Made by a program: the position numbers and the translations under genes
The notes under the pieces: generated by a model
The model's input: the letters and a program-made list of their open reading frames with translations, nothing else
Databases searched by the model: none
Told to the model about the DNA's origin: nothing
Origin: an uncultured Myxococcales bacterium
GTDB lineage: Bacteria; Myxococcota_A; Bradymonadia; UBA7976; VGTA01
Length of the DNA stretch: 64,000 nucleotides
Direction of reading: 5' to 3'
Assembly (NCBI GenBank): GCA_937146725.1
Contig: CAKZRU010000147.1
Span: 29,850 to 93,849, forward strand
In this document: piece after piece, positions 36,087 through 44,484 of the stretch
Layout: every line of letters starts with the position of its first letter
Numbering within the stretch: position 1 is the stretch's first letter

Positions 36087-38462
36087 ATGTCGAAATTTTA
36101 CAGTGCTATCGTAATTGCGACAGCCTTCCTTCTCAATGCGTGTTCCGTGGGCGGCCCAGTTGATTGGACCGAAAAGATGGAGCAGAGTGATCGGAAGACG
36201 ACTATTAAAGGTATGCTCAGCGAACTCACTGGCTTTGAAGAGCAAATTGAGATCATGAGCAAAGCCGAGGTGTCACCTTCCTTTAATCAAATCGATGCCT
36301 TGCTTGCACTAGATCATTCGGCTCCTAGTGAGGGCTATGACTTGGCCTACTTAAAAGACTTTGAAGAAATTGAGACCGCTCGAGCGACTCAATTAGCGGA
36401 AGAGGACGCTTATATCCAACTTAAAAAGGGTAACAAGAAAAAGAAAGTCGCTGAGCCGACTTCACTTATTGCAGCTCGAAAAGCAAGTGTGGATACTTAT
36501 AACGCTAAAGCTGCGACTCTGTTGCCGTTTATGAATGCTAAACTGAATGCTAACCGTCTTCGCTATGCAGAATCTATGGTCAATGCCTTTAACAAGGGTG
36601 AGCCCTGCCGCCATGAGGAATTGGTTGATGGCCTGCGTAAAATTGGTAACGCCTTATACAAAGCTGATGCCACAGGCTTTAAAGCGAGTGCCTTATACAC
36701 AAGCATTTCTGCTGTTTTCGTCAAAGCGATGAAAGAGGATATTGCTCAACCTCCTCGCACAGCTTTAATCGCCGTAAATACTTTTGGTTCTTGGGATGCC
36801 AAGGAGCAAATGGACACCTATGTAGAGCTTCTTAATCGTGAGAAACTAGACTTTGAGTATGGCAATGCCTTGATCAAAGTGATCACTCAATTTGCCACTC
36901 CTGAGAACAAGGATCAATACAAGGATAAGTTAACTCCTGTTCTGCGTAAAATCTTGATGACTGAGCCTACCGTTCAACCCATTTCTTACATTGGTTTAGC
37001 GGCAAAGGGTTTAGCTAATCTTGAAGTCAACGAGGAAGGCGTAATCAATCGTCTTGTCGAATGCTTATGGTTGGATGATGCGCGCGGACGTAGCGCGACT
37101 TCTGATTGCCGTCTTGCTTTAAACAGTCTTGATAAGGGAATGGCTCAAAAGGCACTACATAAGGCCTTTAAGCGTCAAAATGAAAAAATTGAAGAGCGTG
37201 CTTACCGCTTAAATTATGCGCATACTGGCCTTATTGAAGCCAAGTCATCAGAGATCTTGGGAGATCTTAAGTATGGTGCTGCGGTTGATCACTTAGTTAT
37301 GTCTCTTAATAACGAAGATGTTAATCCAGAGCCTTTTGCTAAAGATGCGACAAAAGCAACTTTCTTTACTAAGGGTCAAGTACAAAAGACTATTTCTATC
37401 GCTCGTGCCTTGGCCATGATTGGTGATAGCAAGGCCGTTAAGCCTTTGATGTCAATCATCACCAATGATGAAAAACTTTTTGAATACAAGATGGCTGCCA
37501 CCCAGCAACTTGCCTACTTAGGAAGTGATAAGCCGATCAAATCTTTGATCAAGGTATTCAACAAAAAGCTAGAGCAACTCGATGTAGGTAATCGTGACCT
37601 TAAGGTTCAATACGGCAAAACCATCGCCCTACTGATGCGCAAGAAAAACCGTAATTTCAAAAAGTTTAATAAGGATGTGAATAAGAGTCTTGAAGAAACC
37701 CAAAAATGGGTTAAAGAGACCGAAGCACAAATCAAGCAAGCTGGCGATCAAAAGAAGGCTGCTGAAGATGAGGCAGAAAAGCTTAAGGGTGAAATCAAAG
37801 CACTTAAGGATAAGGGCGTAAAAGTACCTGCTGAGCCTAAGCGTGAAAAGGTAGATAAGAGCCTTAAGGAGAAAGATAAGAAAGCCTATAACAAAGCTCG
37901 TGAAGATGCGTTCAAAGCCCATCAAGACGCGATGAAAAAATACGAGGAAATGCTAGGCAAAGAAGAAAACAAAGAGGCCAAGAGCCTACGTGATAAGGAA
38001 GCGCTTCTTGAAAATAAGCAAAAGGCTGCCACCAAGCTTAAGAATTTGATTTTTGAAGTTGAGCGCGGCTTAAAGATCTATCAAACTTGGGAAAAGGGTT
38101 ATCAAGAGATTCTGACTCAGTTAGACGTAGTTAAAAGCGTGGATAGTGATCGTTCTTGGGCCAAGAAATTGGCGAGTGAAAAGCTTGAGGAGCGTACTAT
38201 TGCGGCTTATGTTTTAGCTCGCGATGAGAGCTCTGCCAAGGTAGCACGTGAAGCCTTTATTGAGCGTTTAGTCCAAGAAAAAGATCCTTTGGTTCGCGAT
38301 GTGATTTTATTTGGCATTGCTCGCCATGCCACCAATGATGACCGTAAAGCGTTGCAAAGCGCACGTGATGCTCTTGAAACAGAGCGCAAAACCGGTAGCA
38401 CTGATGCAACTCTCAAAGGCACAATTTACAGCCTAGACCTAATGATTGCTGGTCTAAAGTAA
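36087..38462 (+). CDS. HEAT-repeat lipoprotein with coiled-coil region
   Basis: I chose ATG 36087 (791 residues), 9 bp after GGAG; the frame is open from 36072. A lipoprotein signal ends AFLLNAC, with Cys at about residue 18. Helical repeats of HEAT/PBS-lyase type appear at about residues 390-500 (YGAAVDHLVMSLNNEDVNP, AIGDSK-like AMIGDSKAVKPLMSIITND, QQLAYLGSDKPIKSLIKV) and again near the end (ERTIAAYVLARDESSAKVAR). Residues about 530-680 are Lys/Glu/Ala-rich and predicted to be a long coiled coil. It is probably a periplasmic scaffold anchored to a membrane. The next gene, a sigma-54 activator, follows after 135 bp. Confidence 0.75.
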   Translation: MSKFYSAIVIATAFLLNACSVGGPVDWTEKMEQSDRKTTIKGMLSELTGFEEQIEIMSKAEVSPSFNQIDALLALDHSAPSEGYDLAYLKDFEEIETARATQLAEEDAYIQLKKGNKKKKVAEPTSLIAARKASVDTYNAKAATLLPFMNAKLNANRLRYAESMVNAFNKGEPCRHEELVDGLRKIGNALYKADATGFKASALYTSISAVFVKAMKEDIAQPPRTALIAVNTFGSWDAKEQMDTYVELLNREKLDFEYGNALIKVITQFATPENKDQYKDKLTPVLRKILMTEPTVQPISYIGLAAKGLANLEVNEEGVINRLVECLWLDDARGRSATSDCRLALNSLDKGMAQKALHKAFKRQNEKIEERAYRLNYAHTGLIEAKSSEILGDLKYGAAVDHLVMSLNNEDVNPEPFAKDATKATFFTKGQVQKTISIARALAMIGDSKAVKPLMSIITNDEKLFEYKMAATQQLAYLGSDKPIKSLIKVFNKKLEQLDVGNRDLKVQYGKTIALLMRKKNRNFKKFNKDVNKSLEETQKWVKETEAQIKQAGDQKKAAEDEAEKLKGEIKALKDKGVKVPAEPKREKVDKSLKEKDKKAYNKAREDAFKAHQDAMKKYEEMLGKEENKEAKSLRDKEALLENKQKAATKLKNLIFEVERGLKIYQTWEKGYQEILTQLDVVKSVDSDRSWAKKLASEKLEERTIAAYVLARDESSAKVAREAFIERLVQEKDPLVRDVILFGIARHATNDDRKALQSARDALETERKTGSTDATLKGTIYSLDLMIAGLK

Positions 38463-38597
38463 AAAATGAGCATTTGATGGTCGTTTGAGGCGCTTATCTA
38501 AACCAAATTCCTAGATATAAGTTGCTCGCTCTATCATCCTTGAACGTTTGTTGGTATAGATCATCCAAATAGATTTCTCAATCTGATAGGGTGTTCT

Positions 38598-40571
38598 ATG
38601 TGGTTTAAGCTTTCAACAACTTCAGTTAACAATGATCAAATCGAATCAGAACGTTGTTCACCACCGGTACAACTGCTTAAGACCGGACTCATTGACAGTG
38701 AGCATTATTTTGCTCTTGATGAGCTTTTTGATGAGCATTTAATCGAGCATTTTCCTGATGAAGTGGGTCGCTTTATTACCTTGAATGATGCGCTTTACTT
38801 TGCCCCCACCACAAACTTTAACAACGAGCGCTTAATCGAGTGTATTCATCGTCGTGGAAAGGAAGAGTTGCTCATTGAAGAAGGTGGAGTAGAGTTATGG
38901 TCTGGTGATCAACTTTGCTTTTTCACCATTAATGAACAAGGGCAACATCAATCTTCGGTCTCTTTGGATATTATCTCGGAAGAACTTGACCCTAATGATG
39001 TGATTGCCGAAGTACCTATCGCTGACTTAGGCGCTTATGCAGACCGCGTTTTTAGGCACCAGGATCGTATTCATACCCTTTTTGAATACAGTATGAAGCT
39101 TGGTCAATCAGCGAATCTTAAAGAGACGCTAGCGCTTTCCACACAATTTATTTTTGATATCCTTCCTCAAGCCACTCACATTGCGATTGCTTTATCCGAG
39201 GCCAAAAGTAAAAGCTTTCCAGTGGCCGCAGCAACAAAGCGTGATGGTGGTGAGGTCAAAGTTCCGGTTAGTCGAACCCTGGTTCAACGAGCAGTAGAAA
39301 AGCGAAGTGCTATTTTACTCAGTGATGTTGAGGGGGAAATTGGCGGTGGCATTGTATCTGTTTTGGCTGCCGGAATGAAAAGTACCTTAGTTGTTCCTTT
39401 ATGGGTAGGCGCTTCGATTATTGGTGTAATCCAAGTGGATAATCGAGATAAGCTCAGCGCTTTTGCTAAAGATGAGCTCGAGTTATTAACTGTGGCAGCC
39501 AGTAACATTTCTTTTGCGGCTGAAAGCGCCCGTCTTATTGAGCGCCTACAATCTGCTGAAGACCGTCTCAAAGGCGGTTTACAGTATATGCAGTCTAATG
39601 ATCGCTCAGAAGCAAGTGGTCTGATTGGTGAAAGCGTGGTCATGCAAAAGATCTTTACTCAAATCCAAAGAGTTAAAGATCTTAAAGTACCAGTATTTAT
39701 CAATGGCGAAACTGGTACCGGCAAAGAGTTAATTGCTCGGGCTTTACACTATCAAAGCGGGCGCAAAGATAAGTTATTTGTGGCCCAAAACTGTGGTGCT
39801 TTACCGGAAAACTTACTGGAAAGTGAACTTTTTGGCCATATGAAAGGTGCCTTTACCGGTGCCGATCGAGATAAAAAAGGCCTTTTTGAACTTGCTGATG
39901 GTGGGAGTATCTTCTTAGATGAGCTAGGAGAGATGCCCTTATCTTTGCAAGCAAAGCTTCTCAGAGTCCTACAAGAGGGTGAAATCAGACCTTTAGGCAG
40001 TAGTCGCTCAAAGTTAGTCAATGTTCGCGTCATCAGTGCAACTCATAGAAACCTAAGCGAAATGGTGAAAGAGGGTAGGTTTAGAGAAGACTTATTCTAT
40101 CGCTTACATGTTTTCCCGATTGCTCTGCCTCCATTACGAGAAAGAGGCGATGACTTAATGTTAATCGCTCAGCATTTCCTTAAAAAATATGCCAAAGAGT
40201 TTGGCCGAGACATTGATGACTTTTCTCCAAATGCACTGAATGCGCTCAGACTATATTCTTGGCCCGGTAATGTCAGAGAGCTTCAAAATGAAGTTCAAAG
40301 AGCATTAATCAGCGCTTTTGATCGACAAATGATTGAGCTAGATGACCTCTCTCCACACATTAGTGGCGGAACCCACGAACAAACAGATGTTGTTTTGGAA
40401 GCCTTACAACTCCCTGGTGGAACTCTAAAAGAAATGATGGAACATTTAGAAAAGCTTTTATTGAGTCGTGCTTTAGAAGCGCATGAGCACAATAAAACCA
40501 AAACAGCAAAAGCCTTGGGAATCACTCGAGAAGGCTTGCATAAAAAACTTTCTCGTTATGAAATGTCCTAA
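38598..40571 (+). CDS. Sigma-54-dependent transcriptional activator with GAF domain
   Basis: This 657-residue activator has an N-terminal region (1-130) whose spacing and beta-rich pattern suggest a degenerate FHA domain, then a GAF sensor (about 160-315, VVPLWVGASIIGVIQVDN). The AAA+ domain follows: Walker A GETGTGKE (370-377), the sigma-54 contact loop GAFTGA (417-422), Walker B GGSIFLDE (435-442), and PLRERGDDL. A Fis-type helix-turn-helix ends the protein (KTAKALGITREGLHKKLSRY). It would drive transcription by sigma-54 RNA polymerase in response to a signal sensed by GAF/FHA. No -24/-12 promoter was recognised in the nearby intergenic regions. Confidence 0.93.
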   Translation: MWFKLSTTSVNNDQIESERCSPPVQLLKTGLIDSEHYFALDELFDEHLIEHFPDEVGRFITLNDALYFAPTTNFNNERLIECIHRRGKEELLIEEGGVELWSGDQLCFFTINEQGQHQSSVSLDIISEELDPNDVIAEVPIADLGAYADRVFRHQDRIHTLFEYSMKLGQSANLKETLALSTQFIFDILPQATHIAIALSEAKSKSFPVAAATKRDGGEVKVPVSRTLVQRAVEKRSAILLSDVEGEIGGGIVSVLAAGMKSTLVVPLWVGASIIGVIQVDNRDKLSAFAKDELELLTVAASNISFAAESARLIERLQSAEDRLKGGLQYMQSNDRSEASGLIGESVVMQKIFTQIQRVKDLKVPVFINGETGTGKELIARALHYQSGRKDKLFVAQNCGALPENLLESELFGHMKGAFTGADRDKKGLFELADGGSIFLDELGEMPLSLQAKLLRVLQEGEIRPLGSSRSKLVNVRVISATHRNLSEMVKEGRFREDLFYRLHVFPIALPPLRERGDDLMLIAQHFLKKYAKEFGRDIDDFSPNALNALRLYSWPGNVRELQNEVQRALISAFDRQMIELDDLSPHISGGTHEQTDVVLEALQLPGGTLKEMMEHLEKLLLSRALEAHEHNKTKTAKALGITREGLHKKLSRYEMS

Positions 40572-40621
40572 TTAAGCGTTTAAATAAATGGTCTAAGCTT
40601 AATCTAAAGTGTGACCAACCA

Positions 40622-40681
40622 AAGAAACTTAACTCACCAAAACTTAACTCGCCGAAATCTGACTCATCAAAGTTTGATCTC
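40622..40681. repeat. 15-bp imperfect tandem repeat upstream of the second HEAT gene
   Basis: AACTTAACTC occurs at 40626-40635 and 40641-40650, followed at the same 15-bp spacing by AATCTGACTC (40656-40665) and a weaker copy near 40670. It sits just upstream of the HEAT-protein start at 40717, so it may lie in its promoter or leader. Confidence 0.75.
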
Positions 40682-40716
40682 TCTGCTCACAATGATCTTT
40701 TTTGGAGCGTATCCTC

Positions 40717-42057
40717 ATGATTGAGCCTTACCTAAATGACTTACTCTCCAATGATTTAGCTAAGATTGAAGAAGCGGTTATACAACTTGGTGAGTCACAG
40801 GATCCTAAAGCGGTCGCACCTTTGGTGCGCTCTCTTTTACGTTTTCAACACCAAGATGAGCTTAAAGCTTTGGTCTGTGATGCCTTGGGAGAGCTAAAAG
40901 ATTTAAGAGCAACACAAGCTCTGTTAAGTCAGCTCCGTGATCCATCAAGTGAAGTTCGAGAAAGTGCCTTTAGCGCTTTATTCTCGATTGGTGAAAGCCG
41001 AGCGAATGCGATGCCTGATGCAGAATTATGGGCGCAGGGTTTTGCTGATCCAAATGAGGCCTTAACTCAGATTGCTTGGCAAACAGATTTAGAAGCGGTT
41101 CAGCTACTGATTAAAGCCTTAGATGAGGATGACTCTGAAGTTAAAGTGGCGGCGCTTTATACCTTGGGGCAACTTGGTTTTGTAGGAGCGCTCAGTCAAA
41201 TGACAGCGCTGCTTTATCATAGCCATTCAGAAGTCTCGGTGGCCTCTGCCTTTGCCTTGGGAGAACTCGCTCGCTTAGGAAGCTCTCAAACAGCTTTGCA
41301 AGTCTGTCAGACCTTACATCAAGCTTGGCATCATGGCTCACTCGGTCTTGAGGCTCAAACCCAAGTATTAAGAGCCGCTGCTGAATGCCATTCGGTGAAT
41401 ATACAAACCCAAGGTATTCTTGCAGAACTCTTTGTTTCAGGGATCGGACACAAGGATGCAACGCTAAGACAGCTCGCCGTGATCGGTTTAGGTCGATTGG
41501 GCGATGAAAGAGCCGTCCCTCTCTTAGCCCAGCGCTTACAGGACTCTCATATGGGCGTTCGACGTAATGCAGCCTATGCTTTGGCAATGCTTCATACTCA
41601 AGAGACCCCCTCTTATTTAGTTAAAAATATTCTTGACCAACCTTCCGAAGTCCGAACTGCAATCCAACTTGCTCTTTCAAAGTGCTCTTATGAAAAAAGT
41701 TTGAGTGCAGTCTATGAAGCGGTGAACTCTAGTGATGCTCGATATCGAGCCGCAAGTGTTTCATTGCTAGGAAGCCTAAAAGATGAAAAAGGTCTATTAA
41801 AGACGTTGCAAGATGAGGACTCAGAGGTTAGAAAAAGTTCTGCTCTTGCTGTTGGATCAGCAAAGTTATTTGGGTTGAGTCCCATATTACTTTCTATGCT
41901 GAATGATCCGGAATGGCGGGTAAGGGCGGCCGTTTCAGAAGGCCTAAAAAGACTCCAAGACCCCACGGTAAGCGCCTTACTCAAGGAACGTCGCCAGGTA
42001 GAGTCTCATCCGGTTGTGATCAGTGCTCTTGAAAGCGCAATCTCAAGTTTTACCTAA
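40717..42057 (+). CDS. HEAT-repeat (PBS lyase-like) protein
   Basis: The start at ATG 40717 (446 residues) has GGAG 9 bp upstream; a TTG at 40702 lies before that site. The protein is built almost wholly of HEAT repeats of about 31 residues: examples are KALVCDALGELKDLRATQAL, RESAFSALFSIGE, VKVAALYTLGQLGFVGAL, RQLAVIGLGRLGDERAVPLL, RRNAAYALAMLHTQE and YRAASVSLLGSLKDEKGLLK. There is no signal peptide, so it is cytoplasmic. Such proteins are usually scaffolds or bind another protein; the target is unknown. It is followed 29 bp later by a deoxynucleoside kinase gene and may be co-transcribed. Confidence 0.88.
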   Translation: MIEPYLNDLLSNDLAKIEEAVIQLGESQDPKAVAPLVRSLLRFQHQDELKALVCDALGELKDLRATQALLSQLRDPSSEVRESAFSALFSIGESRANAMPDAELWAQGFADPNEALTQIAWQTDLEAVQLLIKALDEDDSEVKVAALYTLGQLGFVGALSQMTALLYHSHSEVSVASAFALGELARLGSSQTALQVCQTLHQAWHHGSLGLEAQTQVLRAAAECHSVNIQTQGILAELFVSGIGHKDATLRQLAVIGLGRLGDERAVPLLAQRLQDSHMGVRRNAAYALAMLHTQETPSYLVKNILDQPSEVRTAIQLALSKCSYEKSLSAVYEAVNSSDARYRAASVSLLGSLKDEKGLLKTLQDEDSEVRKSSALAVGSAKLFGLSPILLSMLNDPEWRVRAAVSEGLKRLQDPTVSALLKERRQVESHPVVISALESAISSFT

Positions 42058-42086
42058 TCTTTTTAACCTCTCTTGGAGTCGCAAGC

Positions 42087-42791
42087 ATGCTCGAATTGGT
42101 TCAAAGCTCTGACATCTGTACTACACTCACTACTGATCCTTTATATGTGGTGGTTGAAGGTCCGATTGGCGTTGGTAAGACCACTCTTGTGCATCGATTG
42201 AAAGAGCGCATGGATGCAAATCTTGTGCTTGAAGTTGTCGAAGAAAACCCATTTTTGTCTCAATTTTACGCAAATCCCAAGCGCTATGCCTTTCAAACTC
42301 AACTTTTCTTTTTAATGAGTCGCTTTCGCCAACAAAAAGATCTTTACGACGAGGGTAACTTAAATCGTAATGATTTCTTGGCTGACTATCACTTACTTAA
42401 GGATCGTATCTTTGCTGAGCTCACACTTGAAGATGAGGAACTTGAGCTTTATGAAAGTGTGTATGAGTCACTCGCGATGTGTATTCGTAAGCCAGATGTT
42501 TTAATCTATTTAACCGCTGATGAAAAAAGCCTCATTGAACGTATTGAGCGACGAGCAAGACCCTTTGAAAAAGACTTTGATCGTCGCTATTTATCGCGTC
42601 TAAGTGAGCGCTACCAACATCATTTCTCGGAATACTCAGACACTCCACTGTTAAAGTTAAATACCACTCGTATTAACTATGTGACCGACCAAGAACCAAT
42701 CGACGAGATTTATAGTGAAGTCAAACGTTTAGCAAGTAATTGGAGAGCTGGGCTAGGCATCGAAGCCTGTATTAGTAGCAACTTTAAATAA
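42087..42791 (+). CDS. Deoxynucleoside kinase (deoxyadenosine/deoxyguanosine kinase family)
   Basis: This 234-residue kinase has the P-loop GPIGVGKT (25-32), the family residues EVVEENPFLSQFYANPKRYAF region after it, the FQTQLFFLMSRFRQ helix, and the lid with ERIERRARPFEKDFDRRYL. The DR motif of the family is seen in LKDRIFAEL. It phosphorylates deoxynucleosides for nucleotide salvage. The precise base preference (dA, dG or dC) cannot be read from the sequence. A GGAG-type site precedes the start, and the HEAT-protein gene is 29 bp upstream. Confidence 0.9.
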   Translation: MLELVQSSDICTTLTTDPLYVVVEGPIGVGKTTLVHRLKERMDANLVLEVVEENPFLSQFYANPKRYAFQTQLFFLMSRFRQQKDLYDEGNLNRNDFLADYHLLKDRIFAELTLEDEELELYESVYESLAMCIRKPDVLIYLTADEKSLIERIERRARPFEKDFDRRYLSRLSERYQHHFSEYSDTPLLKLNTTRINYVTDQEPIDEIYSEVKRLASNWRAGLGIEACISSNFK

Positions 42792-42872
42792 GCACTTACA
42801 ATTTAGCTCTGAATATAAGCATTTTATTTTATTAATACAGAATGCCTAAATCTGTTGCGCCCTTGCTTGCTA

Positions 42873-42900
42873 CATCGAAGGCGCTGCATCGAAGGCGCTA
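42873..42900. repeat. 14-bp tandem duplication in the dNK/DUF2325 intergenic region
   Basis: CATCGAAGGCGCT[G/A] occurs twice in a row (42873-42886 and 42887-42900). It lies in the 157-bp gap between two convergent genes. No T-tailed hairpin is evident here. Confidence 0.8.
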
Positions 42901-42948
42901 CATTGCAGTCATCATATTTTTAGGGTTCTCAGAGATTTTTAGGCTCTT

Positions 42949-44370
42949 TTACGGCCCAACTCTAGAAACCTTATTGAGAATCTGTCGTGAAAGCGTCGAG
43001 ATATTTGCCTCATCACCATTAAGATCAATCAGAAGGCAATCTACCGCTGGGGCAATACTGCGATAGGCTAAACCTGCATCTGAAGCTAAAGCTCCTCTGG
43101 GCCAGGTAATCAGTAAGTCACAGCTTTCCAATCGGCCTTGAATGCGTTGAGAAGAGCTTTCATCTGTAGATGAAATCAATCTGAAGTCTACATGCTGACC
43201 TTCGGTAAGTTCTCTAATTCTTGGATGAATTGCCTCACCGCCTACTAATAAAAAGCGTTTAATTTGTGCTCTTTCACACCCGGCAACCATACGTTGAAAC
43301 CAACGTTGCTCAGGATTACCCTTACAGACTTCACAGCGATGTGTTCTGTATACACGCAAGGACAGCTTTTTTCTTAAAGTATTAACTTGATTGCATAGAG
43401 GATGAGCGCAGGTTTTCACCACCCAACGATTAAACATCTTTTTGACTTGTTCATGCTCAACCATTTTAATCGCTTTAAATAATTGACTTGCGCTTTCTGG
43501 GGTTGCCAATAAGGTTTGAAATAAGCGAATTTGTTGATCCAAGGAACTCATTCCTAGTTCCTTAAGCTGACTACCTAGCTGTTGGTTACTTTGCACCTGT
43601 TCTTCAAGTGCCAAGGCACGTGCTCGCCATGCCTGTTTTTGCTGATTTACCCGATCGATAGACTTGGAAATCTGTTCTTGGGCTTGTAAGTGCTGTTTTA
43701 ACTCGCTGACCTCTCGTCGATTATGTTCAAGCTCATGACTTAACTCTCGGCATGTTTGATCAAGGGTTTCTTGGTTTTGCCTTTGTGCATACAGTTTTTG
43801 GCGCAAATCAGTTCGCTCATCTAAAGTATGCTCATACTTTTTTTGCAGTTCTTGATAACGCTGTTCATGAAAACTTCTTAGGCCTTCTAATCTTTTGAGT
43901 AACAAGGCGGAACGATCACGTTCTCTTTGAAGTAGTTCATCATGATGTAAAGGCGTAGATGAGGAAGACAGTATTGCTTGTTCTTCCACATCACTTTGAT
44001 TAAAGGCACCTAAAGCGGGAATACTCGGAACTGTATCTTGTTGTAAATAAGCTTGTTGCTGATAGTTTTGCTGGGGATAAGTTTGCTGTGAGGGCAAGTG
44101 TTCGAATTGCTCACTTTTAAGCCAATCTAAGCGTTGGCTAAAGCGTGCTGAAGATGAGTGAGCACCGTGAGCTATGGAAGTTTTAGCACTTTTATGCCCT
44201 GAACGCTGTAAGGCTAAGCGGGCATTGCGTGCTAAGTTTGGAGTGAGCCAATCCTTGCCACGAGCACCGGGGTAGCCCTTACGGGACAGCCAATTAATGA
44301 GTGTTCGCTCAGAAATATCTAATTCACTTGCGAGTTCATGCACTCGAATTTTTACGTCATTAACTTGCAT
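42949..44370 (-). CDS. DUF2325-type protein with N-terminal DNA-binding-like domain and coiled coil
   Basis: This 473-residue protein has four parts. Residues 1-55 look like a short helix-turn-helix of IF2-N or MerR type (VHELASELDISERTLINWLSRKGYPG). Residues about 55-150 are Gln/Ser-rich and disordered. Residues about 145-290 form a long coiled coil (LQKKYEHTLDERTDLRQKL and on). Then comes a Cys cluster (CAHPLCNQ ... CEVCKGNPEQRW), a likely zinc site, and a C-terminal domain of DUF2325 type (RFLLVGGEAIHPRIRELTE, then CDLLITWPRGALASDAG, then LLIDLNGDEANISTLSRQI). It is likely cytoplasmic. The function is unknown; the architecture suggests a nucleic-acid-binding scaffold. Confidence 0.7.
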   Translation of the reverse strand: MQVNDVKIRVHELASELDISERTLINWLSRKGYPGARGKDWLTPNLARNARLALQRSGHKSAKTSIAHGAHSSSARFSQRLDWLKSEQFEHLPSQQTYPQQNYQQQAYLQQDTVPSIPALGAFNQSDVEEQAILSSSSTPLHHDELLQRERDRSALLLKRLEGLRSFHEQRYQELQKKYEHTLDERTDLRQKLYAQRQNQETLDQTCRELSHELEHNRREVSELKQHLQAQEQISKSIDRVNQQKQAWRARALALEEQVQSNQQLGSQLKELGMSSLDQQIRLFQTLLATPESASQLFKAIKMVEHEQVKKMFNRWVVKTCAHPLCNQVNTLRKKLSLRVYRTHRCEVCKGNPEQRWFQRMVAGCERAQIKRFLLVGGEAIHPRIRELTEGQHVDFRLISSTDESSSQRIQGRLESCDLLITWPRGALASDAGLAYRSIAPAVDCLLIDLNGDEANISTLSRQILNKVSRVGP

Positions 44371-44484
44371 AATTAGCGCCTACCTACTTTCTCGAAACAG
44401 CTTATACAAGTCTTCGAGATACAAGTGAAGTTCCGGATTAAGTTATATTAACGAGAAATCACTTAAACTCAAGCCTAAGTCCAT

